A DNA stretch of 33,665 nt from an uncultured Saprospiraceae bacterium (GTDB lineage: Bacteria; Bacteroidota; Bacteroidia; Chitinophagales; Saprospiraceae), in NCBI GenBank assembly GCA_937974625.1, contig CALJVJ010000321.1, positions 1 through 33,665 of the forward strand. The letters are read 5' to 3'. The translations under genes and the position numbers were made by a program. Under the pieces are notes generated by a model. The model made no database searches. It saw only the letters and a list, made by a program, of their open reading frames with translations, and was not told the DNA's origin. Positions 9,652-15,972 of this stretch are shown here, piece after piece. Within the stretch, counting starts at the first letter, position 1; each line of letters begins with the position of its first letter.

Positions 9652-10020
9652 GTAACGATTATTGATATATTTCGTATATATTTAATGTAAAATCTGCTTG
9701 TCTTAAATTTTATTTTGGACAAACGCAAATGTCTTCAGTGGTTTCATTTGTTTTCCCTTCAAATATTTCCACTGAGTTACAACCCTCGCAACGCAAAATT
9801 ATAATTATAATCCGATATTTTCTAAACCTAAGTTTTAAAGGGTGAAAGCATGAATTATTATTAGTTGATTCTATCAATTGATATTTTATTGGATTTCACT
9901 TTATAGAGATTTTTAAAGGCAACAAACCAACTTTAAATTGGACTACTTTCGGTATGGTAGAGAACGCTATGAAAACTGAAAGTGCCTGATTTTTTTTGTA
10001 AACAAGTCAAATAAATAAAC
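9652..10020. other. Divergent intergenic region between tsaD and bactofilin genes
   Basis: This 369-nt AT-rich stretch must carry the promoters for two divergent genes. An imperfect hairpin lies at 9736-9774 (CAGTGG with CCACTG, plus an inner ATTTG/CAAAT pair). TACTTTCG at 9944-9951 resembles the Bacteroidota -7 element TAnnTTTG with one mismatch, but I see no TTG at the right distance upstream. No ORF here looks real. Confidence 0.45.
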
Positions 10021-10437
10021 ATGTTCAAAACAAACAAAACTGAAGTTGCTTCTTCTATTCCTAATGTAACCTTGACTTCTGCGGGGTCTACTTGTATGAT
10101 TGCTAAAGGTACACTGATTGAAGGAAAATTCACGAGTAGTGAAGATGCTCAAATTAATGGCACCATAAATGGTGAAGTACATTGCAAAAAACGCTTGTTA
10201 GTAGGACCTACGGGTTGGATAGAAGGAACTATTCACACCCATTCTGCGACTATTAAAGGTCATATCAAAGGAACTATTATAGTACAAGGTGTTTTACATT
10301 TACATAGTACTGCCAAGATAGATGGTACAATTCTAGCTGCTACGTTACAAGTTGAAGAAGGGGCGCAGTATAATGGAGATTGTAAAATAGGAGAAAGATT
10401 TGTCAAAGAAGAGAAGCCAATGATGGCTGTAGCTTAG
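10021..10437 (+). CDS. Bactofilin (polymer-forming cytoskeletal protein)
   Basis: Bactofilins are small proteins that polymerise without nucleotide into filaments. In other bacteria they act as scaffolds for cell shape, stalk or polar structures, or peptidoglycan enzymes. The 138-residue protein has the family pattern: a short polar N-terminal tail (1-22), a central right-handed beta-helix of short repeats with regularly spaced glycines and hydrophobics (about 23-125, including EGKFTSSEDAQINGTINGEV and the later GHIKGTIIV and DGTILAATL turns), and a short charged tail. No membrane segment or signal peptide is visible, so it should lie on the cytoplasmic side. It is a single-gene unit with its own terminator. 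No peptidase or FtsK-type partner is adjacent, so its specific task cannot be inferred. Confidence 0.93.
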   Translation: MFKTNKTEVASSIPNVTLTSAGSTCMIAKGTLIEGKFTSSEDAQINGTINGEVHCKKRLLVGPTGWIEGTIHTHSATIKGHIKGTIIVQGVLHLHSTAKIDGTILAATLQVEEGAQYNGDCKIGERFVKEEKPMMAVA

Positions 10438-10461
10438 ACAAAAATTAGGCACTTAACCTAG

Positions 10462-10501
10462 ACAAAGGCGTAGTTGAATATTATTTCAATTACGCCTTTG
10501 T
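10462..10501 (+). terminator. Intrinsic terminator after the bactofilin gene
   Basis: ACAAAGGCGTA with TACGCCTTTGT forms an 11-bp GC-containing stem, extended by an inner TTGAA/TTCAA pairing with one mismatch between. It is followed by TGTTAACC and then a T-run, so termination is likely but not of textbook form. Confidence 0.7.
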
Positions 10502-10719
10502 TGTTAACCTTTTTTCTCTTACTACTCATTTTGGAAAAAACGCTATTCATTTTGAAAAAAAAGCGTTAAAATTGCGTTTTTATTTTTAACTACGAAATTA
10601 GAAATAAAATTATTCTTTAATAAGGAAGCCACGGCTTGCCTATTACTTTTAAATTTTAGATTTGACGGTTCACACAGCTAGGCAAGTTTGTGATTTTACA
10701 TTTTCAATTTATCTATATT

Positions 10720-11574
10720 ATGGATTTATTATTACTTTTTGATATGCCCAATTTTGCTAGCCCTGAAGTTTGGCTAAGCTTATTGACCTTAACTTTTTTA
10801 GAAATTGTTCTAGGAATTGATAATATTATTTTTATTGCGATTGCAGCGGGTAAATTACCTAAAGAAGAACAAGGAAAGGCAACGAATATAGGATTGATTT
10901 TGGCAATGGCTTTAAGAATTGCCCTGTTATTTGGTATCTCTTGGCTGATTAGTATGTCTGAACCTTGGATTAAAATAGACAATAGCCTCATGCATGGTGG
11001 TTTCTCTGGACAAAGTATCATTTTGATTATTGGAGGATTGTTTTTATTATATAAAAGTACATCCGAGATTCACCATAAATTGGAAGGAGAAGAAGCAGAC
11101 GAAATGAGCACTGGCAAAAAAGCAGCCGTTACACTCTCTAGTGTAATTGTACAAATCACCTTAATTAATATTGTCTTTTCTTTCGATTCTATTTTGACGG
11201 CGGTTGGGATGACAAACGGCGTTGAAGGTGCTTTAATCATTATGATTATAGCAGTCGTCTTTTCTGTATTGATTATGATGGTATTTGCTACACCAGTAGG
11301 GCGCTTTGTGAATGAACATCCATCTATACAAATGTTGGGCATGGCATTTTTAATCTTAATAGGTTTTATGTTAATTGTAGAGGGTGCACATTTAGCACAT
11401 TTCTCCTTTGCTGGGTCTGAAATAGGTGCAGTACCAAAAGGATATTTATATTTTGCTATTGCTTTTTCTTTAGCAGTAGAATTTTTAAATATGAAAATGC
11501 GAAAAAGCAGAAAACCTGTGCAGATGCGTGGGGTACAGGATGAAGCGGTCAAGTCTGGACAGTATAAAACGTAA
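10720..11574 (+). CDS. TerC family integral membrane protein
   Basis: TerC-family proteins are multi-pass membrane proteins. Characterised members export manganese or other metals or help metallate exported enzymes, and the name comes from tellurium resistance. The 284-residue protein has about seven hydrophobic helices and both conserved acidic motifs: TFLEIVLGIDNIIFIA near residues 25-40 and NIVFSFDSILTAVGM in the second half, each with an Asp inside a membrane segment as expected for metal binding. I chose the ATG at 10720; a GTG at 10690 would add an unlikely 10-residue extension lying in a periodic AT-rich leader. The substrate cannot be told from sequence. An intrinsic terminator follows. 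Confidence 0.93.
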   Translation: MDLLLLFDMPNFASPEVWLSLLTLTFLEIVLGIDNIIFIAIAAGKLPKEEQGKATNIGLILAMALRIALLFGISWLISMSEPWIKIDNSLMHGGFSGQSIILIIGGLFLLYKSTSEIHHKLEGEEADEMSTGKKAAVTLSSVIVQITLINIVFSFDSILTAVGMTNGVEGALIIMIIAVVFSVLIMMVFATPVGRFVNEHPSIQMLGMAFLILIGFMLIVEGAHLAHFSFAGSEIGAVPKGYLYFAIAFSLAVEFLNMKMRKSRKPVQMRGVQDEAVKSGQYKT

Positions 11575-11595
11575 CTATCTCATAACTCCTAATAT

Positions 11596-11632
11596 AAAAA
11601 GGTTATCAGTTGACAAGCTGATAACCTTTTTT
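11596..11632 (+). terminator. Intrinsic terminator after the terC-like gene
   Basis: AAAAAGGTTATCAG pairs perfectly with CTGATAACCTTTTT, with further T-A and T-G pairs around a short GACA-containing loop, and ends in six T residues. The flanking A and T runs suggest it works in both directions. Confidence 0.9.
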
Positions 11633-11694
11633 GTTAAACTCATATTTTTATTCTTTTTTAAATATATGAGTCTATTATAAAATCATGATTAATA

Positions 11695-12234
11695 ATGAAT
11701 CGACTTTTAATTTTTTTAGGCATAATTTTCTTTTGTTTTACGAACTTACTGGCTCAAGATACATTGGCCTTCCCACAAGCTTGGAAAGGCATCTGGAAAG
11801 GGGATTTAGAAATCCATACCGCTAAAGGATTGGCGCAAACGGTCCCTATGGAATTACATATTCTACCGACAGATAGCACCCATCGATTTACTTGGACTAT
11901 TATTTATGGTGAGGATAAGGTAGCAGGGAAACGACCTTATGAGTTGGTTGTTTTAGACGCAGAGAAAGGAAGATATGCTATTGATGAAAAAAATTCTATT
12001 CAGCTGGAAGCCTATTTTATAAAAGATAAGTTTTTTAGCCGTTTTGAAGTAATGGGAACCTTATTATTGACGAGTGAACAGATGATAGGAGATGAACTAA
12101 TTTTTGAAATAGTAGCTGGAAAAATGGAACCTATTAGTGTAACGGGTAATGAAGTCGTGAGTGGTGATACCATTCCACCTGTGAAAGCTTTCCCTATCAA
12201 TGTGATGCAACGAGCGATATTGAAAAGAGCCTAA
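11695..12234 (+). CDS. Exported protein of unknown function
   Basis: I do not recognise a named family. The 179-residue protein starts with a clear signal peptide (1-20, hydrophobic core, ending LLAQ). The mature part begins with FPQAWKGIWKGDLEI and alternates hydrophobic and polar residues through about residue 145, suggesting an all-beta, possibly lipocalin-like, small barrel. It has no cysteine after the signal, no lipobox and no T9SS sorting domain, so it is probably periplasmic. It sits alone between the terminator of the terC-like gene and a 260-nt spacer before the TlpA-like gene. A ligand-binding barrel is a guess from the strand pattern only. Confidence 0.75.
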   Translation: MNRLLIFLGIIFFCFTNLLAQDTLAFPQAWKGIWKGDLEIHTAKGLAQTVPMELHILPTDSTHRFTWTIIYGEDKVAGKRPYELVVLDAEKGRYAIDEKNSIQLEAYFIKDKFFSRFEVMGTLLLTSEQMIGDELIFEIVAGKMEPISVTGNEVVSGDTIPPVKAFPINVMQRAILKRA

Positions 12235-12325
12235 TTGATTTTTGTTAGCATTACAATGGAGAAACGAAGCCGACAACTGTAATTAAATGGCCTAAAAATC
12301 TTTACAAAAAAACTCTAATCTTTAT

Positions 12326-12333
12326 TATATTTG
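12326..12333 (+). promoter_or_regulatory. Possible -7 element for the TlpA-like gene
   Basis: TATATTTG fits the Bacteroidota -7 consensus TAnnTTTG. The sequence about 20 nt upstream (TTTA) only partly matches the TTTG expected for the -33 element. It would give a leader of about 155 nt. This is a weak call. Confidence 0.3.
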
Positions 12334-12495
12334 TCAACTAAAACTAGATTATTGTTGTTTTTAGCAGTAAATACCCCTTTTATTGAAAAATTCTAAAACG
12401 ATTCTAATATATTTAACGTAAGAAACATAATAACTATTAACTAACTTTTAAAGTTGATACAACCAATTTACTAAAATCTAAATCCTTGTAAGAAC

Positions 12496-13647
12496 ATGAA
12501 AAATGGATTCCTTTCTCTCCTCCTTATTGCCCTAATGGGTATTCAATTTAGTTGTAGTAATGGTAATAGTAGCAGTGCTAGTGGCGCTACAGCCTCTTCT
12601 GCTGCCGCAAGTGATGGATTATCTATCAGTGGTACACTCGCAGGGGCTGAAAATTTAAAGGCGTATTTAGACCTTGAAAGCTTTGCTGCAACTAGAGTTA
12701 TTAGTAAGGCAGATATTGATGCTAGTGGTAATTATAGTATGGTCATTCCAGATGGTGTTAAACCTGGTCGCTATAGATTGAGAGTTGGTGCAAGAAGATT
12801 AGGATTAGTTTTCGATGGCTCTGAGAGCAATGTGACGATTAGTGGGGCATTGGATGACTTGGATAAATATAGATTACCAATTACTGGTTCTAAGTCGTCC
12901 AAGGAATTAACGGATGCCATGAATGGTATGTATACTAAATCACTCAGTGAAGCCCAACTTACAGATATCGCAAAAAATTCTAGTAACCCTTTTGTAGGCT
13001 TGGCTTTGGCAATGACTCATTTTAGAAGTGCAACAGAAGAAACATTGGACATTCATAAAACGGTTTATGATAAATTGAAAGCAAACAATGCTAAACCTAG
13101 TGATTTAAGTGCTTATAGCGGGTTCATTGGACAAATTGAAAAGCAAATGTCTTTACAGCGTATTGCTGTAGGAAAAGTTGCTCCAGATATTGATTTGCCT
13201 AGTCCAGAGGGTAAAAACTTCGCTTTATCTGATTATAAAGGTAAAGTGGTTTTATTAGATTTTTGGGCTAGTTGGTGTGGCCCTTGTCGAAGAGAAAACC
13301 CTAATGTAGTGAACGTTTACAATAAATATAAAAGTAAAGGATTTGAAGTATTTAGTGTTTCTTTGGATGGACTAGATGATAGAACTAAGAGTAGATTTGG
13401 CTCTGCGGAAGAAATCGAACAACAAATGAAGCGGTCTAAAGACCGTTGGAAGCAAGCTATTCAACAAGATGGCTTAACTTGGAAAGGACATGTAAGTGAC
13501 CTTAAAAAGTGGAGCTCTGCACCCGCTCAAACTTATGGCGTTTCTGGGATTCCTAGAACCTTTATGATTGATAGAGAAGGTAAAATTGCAGCTATTGGAC
13601 TAAGAGGGGCAGCTGCTATTGAAACAGAATTATTAAAATTGCTATAA
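12496..13647 (+). CDS. TlpA-like thioredoxin-domain lipoprotein
   Basis: This is a 383-residue exported thiol-disulfide oxidoreductase of the TlpA/ResA type common in Bacteroidota. Residues 1-20 form a lipoprotein signal with lipobox IQFSC, so Cys20 should be lipidated. A Ser/Ala-rich linker follows, then an N-terminal beta domain resembling DUF4369 (about 45-130), a helical middle (about 135-220), and a C-terminal thioredoxin fold (about 225-383). The active site WCGPC has cysteines 261 and 264, in FWASWCGPCRREN, and the cis-proline is P353 in GIPRTF. An insert between the active site and the cis-Pro (about 295-335) is rich in Lys, Arg and Trp. It probably reduces disulfides in exported proteins or cytochrome c; the partner is unknown. 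An intrinsic terminator lies just downstream. Confidence 0.93.
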   Translation: MKNGFLSLLLIALMGIQFSCSNGNSSSASGATASSAAASDGLSISGTLAGAENLKAYLDLESFAATRVISKADIDASGNYSMVIPDGVKPGRYRLRVGARRLGLVFDGSESNVTISGALDDLDKYRLPITGSKSSKELTDAMNGMYTKSLSEAQLTDIAKNSSNPFVGLALAMTHFRSATEETLDIHKTVYDKLKANNAKPSDLSAYSGFIGQIEKQMSLQRIAVGKVAPDIDLPSPEGKNFALSDYKGKVVLLDFWASWCGPCRRENPNVVNVYNKYKSKGFEVFSVSLDGLDDRTKSRFGSAEEIEQQMKRSKDRWKQAIQQDGLTWKGHVSDLKKWSSAPAQTYGVSGIPRTFMIDREGKIAAIGLRGAAAIETELLKLL

Positions 13648-13672
13648 GGATTAGTCTATTTTTATATTCCAT

Positions 13673-13710
13673 AAAAAGGCAGTTTCGTTAAATTCGGGAC
13701 TGCCTTTTTT
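13673..13710 (+). terminator. Intrinsic terminator after the TlpA-like gene
   Basis: AAAAAGGCAGT pairs with ACTGCCTTTTT around a loop of about 15 nt that can pair further by one or two bases. It ends in six T residues. Confidence 0.88.
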
Positions 13711-13769
13711 GTTGGTGCTCACCTACGAGTACCCTGTAAATTATAGTTAATTAGTTTAGCATTTGGTGC

Positions 13770-13798
13770 AAAAAAAAAGTCGTCCTTAGCGGACGACT
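13770..13798 (-). terminator. Orphan intrinsic terminator on the minus strand
   Basis: Read on the minus strand, AGTCGTCC-GCTAA-GGACGACT forms a perfect 8-bp stem with a 5-nt loop, followed directly by eight T. This is a textbook intrinsic terminator. No recognised minus-strand gene lies upstream of it (to the right) before the plus-strand VOC gene. It therefore suggests an unannotated small transcript, or a leftover from a lost gene. Confidence 0.75.
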
Positions 13799-14149
13799 CG
13801 AAACAACAAATTATAATCCCATGAACATAAATCTTATATTAAATCCGTTTTAATGACGGAATAATTTTTTCTTAATTATATCTTTTTTTGACTACGCTTC
13901 TTCTTCTTCAACAATAATAGTAATTTCTTTAAGAATATACAAGGTTGATTATATAGTTTTGCTTTTTTTAGGCAAAAAAATATATGATAAAGTTTTGATT
14001 GTGAATATTTTGTAAGTATTTATTTTATATAATTTGAAAAAAGTAGATAGGAAATAGACTTTGTTTTAGCTCTTTTTATTGAAGCTAAAAGAAAGAAAAT
14101 AAACTAATTAGCATACTGCACTTATTATTCAGTAGAAGGTGGAAGATGA

Positions 14150-14323
14150 ATGGCAGATGGTCTGGTAAACAAAATCTTTTCGAATAATTTTAAGTGTAAT
14201 TTTATCAATCTTGGATTTAGTACTTTGTACCCTAAGTTAGTTAATATATTGAGTAGAAATTTAGGTTACAAAGTATCTAGCCTTTGGAAATTGAAATTAG
14301 TAGAGATAAGTTCTTTGCCGTAA
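14150..14323 (+). CDS. Possible small protein of 57 residues
   Basis: The ORF begins ATGGCAGATGG and ends TAA. A purine-rich AAGGTGG lies about 7 nt before the ATG, which resembles a Shine-Dalgarno sequence and is notable because most genes here lack one. The product starts MADGLVNKIFSNN, is basic and rich in Leu, Asn, Ser and Lys, and has no clear membrane helix or known motif. A 57-codon opening in AT-rich DNA can arise by chance, and the ORF overlaps a 15-bp inverted repeat, so this may be RNA structure rather than a gene. Confidence 0.25.
   Translation: MADGLVNKIFSNNFKCNFINLGFSTLYPKLVNILSRNLGYKVSSLWKLKLVEISSLP
14221..14275. repeat. 15-bp inverted repeat with 25-nt loop
   Basis: TACTTTGTACCCTAA (14221-14235) and TTAGGTTACAAAGTA (14261-14275) are complementary at 14 of 15 positions. 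No T-run follows on either strand, so it is not an obvious terminator. It could be a structured RNA or a protein-binding palindrome. Confidence 0.6.
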
Positions 14324-14346
14324 GGAATAATGAACGAAAGAAAAGT

Positions 14347-14384
14347 AATAGGAGATGAGTATATTATTTATACTCAACATCCTA
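14347..14384. repeat. Bulged hairpin upstream of the VOC gene
   Basis: GAGTATA and TATACTC form a perfect 7-bp stem with a 5-nt loop. It is extended by GAT/ATC and ATAG/CTAT pairs across small bulges. No T-run follows. Function unknown. Confidence 0.4.
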
Positions 14385-14627
14385 TCACTAAATAGAGAGA
14401 ATCAAATTTTTAGAACGCGTTTAGAAATTTATACTAAGTGGTATATTTCTTAAAACGTAAAATTACAGGCTGTAATTGAGTAATTCTTTGTCAGTAAATT
14501 ATTTTTTTGTATAATTAATTTAGACTATTTTTATTTTTTTTGTAACTTAATTAATTGATTGTCAAATAAATGTATTTGTGAAATGACTTATTTTTTGTAA
14601 TGTTTGACTGTTGAAAATTTTAGACCT

Positions 14628-15005
14628 ATGAACTTAAACCAGGTTACTGTTCCTTCTAAAAATGTGGAAATTGCTACTGCTTTTTATCAAAAACTTGGAC
14701 TTAAATTGATTGTTAAAGCTTTTCCTCATTATGTTCGTTTTGAATGCCTAGATGGGGCGGCTACTTTTTCTGTTCACTTGGTAGAAGAACTACCTCAAGG
14801 AGATGGGGTTTATGTTTATTTTGAATGCCAAAAGTTGGATGAAGTAGTTGAGCAATTAATAGCGGAAGGAATTGAGTTTACTGATTTGCCAAAAGACCAA
14901 AGTTGGCTTTGGAGAGAAGCTCGGTTAAAGGACCCTGACGGAAACCAACTTATACTTTACCATGCTGGCGATAATCGAAAAAATCCACCTTGGAGGATTG
15001 AATAA
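14628..15005 (+). CDS. VOC (glyoxalase/dioxygenase fold) family protein
   Basis: This 125-residue protein matches the vicinal-oxygen-chelate fold: one beta-alpha-beta-beta-beta module starting LNQVTVPSKNVEIATAFYQKL, and a second ending LKDPDGNQLILYH, the typical closing motif. The first metal position is Gln in LNQVTV rather than His, which occurs in the family. A possible later ligand is the Glu in YVYFECQ. Known relatives include glyoxalases, dioxygenases and antibiotic-binding proteins, so the substrate cannot be assigned. No signal peptide is seen, so it should be cytoplasmic. I chose the ATG at 14628; a TTG at 14604 would add eight residues not typical of the fold. It appears to be transcribed alone. 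Confidence 0.85.
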   Translation: MNLNQVTVPSKNVEIATAFYQKLGLKLIVKAFPHYVRFECLDGAATFSVHLVEELPQGDGVYVYFECQKLDEVVEQLIAEGIEFTDLPKDQSWLWREARLKDPDGNQLILYHAGDNRKNPPWRIE

Positions 15006-15258
15006 TTTTTTAGCCGGAACAAAGCAATAGTTCTTAATTATCTTAATGTCTGTCTGTATTCTACGTTAATTTTTTATTAAAGTCATTTGAAAAAAGCATA
15101 TATTCTTTATTTTTTTTATTACTTCGTATAGGTAATAGCTGATTAATTTTTTTTTGGAGTAAAAATTGGATTATTGCCGAATACGATATACACCCATTTT
15201 CTTTTTAAATACCTACAATTTGATTTATTAATTTGTGTCGTTGAAACTGTCTAAGGAA

Positions 15259-15831
15259 ATGAAAAATTATATTTTATTATGCTGCCTATTTTGTTGGACA
15301 CTTGGTGTTAATCAAACGTTAGTTGCTCAACAAGTCGAGTGGATGAGTTTTGAAGAAGCGGTGGAAAAATCTAAAATAGAACCTAGAAAGATTTTTGTGG
15401 ATATTGTTACTGAATTCTGTCATTACTGTAAGAAGATGGATAAGGAAACTTTTACCAATCAGTATATCGCCAAGTACCTTAATGAAAATTTTTATCCAGT
15501 AAAATTAGATGGGCAACATCCCAATGATATTATTTACAAAAATAAAACCTATAGTTTTGTTCGTCGTGGTGGACAAAACTCTTATCACGAATTGCCTGCT
15601 AAATTAATGAATGGTCGATTGAGTTATCCAACCATTGTATTCCTCGACGAAAAACAAGATGTTATTCAATCGATTCCTGGTTATAGAAATGAATTAGAAT
15701 TTGAACTATTCATTAATTATTTTGGTGAAAACCTGCATAAATCAATGCCTTGGTCTAGTTATAAAAGAAAGGCTGGCCCTAAAGGTCCAAAGCAAGCAGT
15801 TCCTCAATTTAATGTAAAAAGTAAAAATTAA
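15259..15831 (+). CDS. Exported thioredoxin-fold protein with CHYC motif
   Basis: The 190-residue product has a signal peptide (about 1-24, ending LVAQQ) and a thioredoxin-like domain. The redox motif is CHYC (C54-H55-Y56-C57) in TEFCHYCKKMDKETF, and the cis-proline is P124 in SYPTIVFLDE. This resembles the exported thioredoxin-like proteins grouped as thioredoxin_7. The tail after residue 170 is rich in Lys, Pro and Gly (KAGPKGPKQAVP) and is probably disordered. I chose the ATG at 15259, preceded by AAGGAA, over a GTG at 15235, because it puts the signal peptide at the N-terminus. It probably acts on disulfides in the periplasm; the partner is unknown. A very strong terminator follows. Confidence 0.85.
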   Translation: MKNYILLCCLFCWTLGVNQTLVAQQVEWMSFEEAVEKSKIEPRKIFVDIVTEFCHYCKKMDKETFTNQYIAKYLNENFYPVKLDGQHPNDIIYKNKTYSFVRRGGQNSYHELPAKLMNGRLSYPTIVFLDEKQDVIQSIPGYRNELEFELFINYFGENLHKSMPWSSYKRKAGPKGPKQAVPQFNVKSKN

Positions 15832-15900
15832 TCTTAAAGACAACTGATAAGTGCCACGAGTTAATTAATTAGCATTTGGAACTTATTAAATTGTGGACCA

Positions 15901-15944
15901 ATAAAAAACCGCAAAAGTGATTATTCACTTTTGCGGTTTTTTAT
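15901..15944. terminator. Perfect 20-bp bidirectional terminator
   Basis: The arms 15901-15920 and 15925-15944 are perfectly complementary around a TTAT loop. The stem core is ACCGCAAAAGTGA, and the outer ends are A6 on the left and T6 on the right, so it serves both the thioredoxin-fold gene and the convergent TPR gene. Confidence 0.95.
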
Positions 15945-15972
15945 TTTAAACTTGATTTTGAAACTTGAACTT

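Larger units (their letters stand above)
13711..14627. other. Gene-poor region of about 0.9 kb
   Basis: No gene of recognisable family lies between the TlpA-like terminator and the VOC gene. The stretch holds a strong minus-strand terminator (13770-13798), a possible 57-residue ORF (14150-14323), a 15-bp inverted repeat (14221-14275) and a bulged hairpin (14347-14384). The remainder is AT-rich with many stop codons in all frames that I read. Confidence 0.6.

Noticed and set aside
9933-10182. Small minus-strand ORFs over the bactofilin start
   Set aside because: They overlap the conserved bactofilin gene and have no motif or supporting start context.
10605-10719. A manganese (yybP-ykoY) riboswitch before the terC-like gene
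   Set aside because: Such riboswitches often precede TerC-family genes, so I looked for the conserved core. The leader is AT-rich with one 8-bp inverted pair (CTTGCCTA with TAGGCAAG, 10635-10686) and does not show the conserved purine-rich loops.
10690-10719. Alternative GTG start of the terC-like gene
   Set aside because: It would translate a periodic AT-rich leader into an extension not seen in the family; the ATG at 10720 fits better.
11021-11552. A 160-codon minus-strand ORF inside the terC-like gene
   Set aside because: It is the reverse complement of a conserved membrane protein gene and has no family features, so it is a shadow frame.
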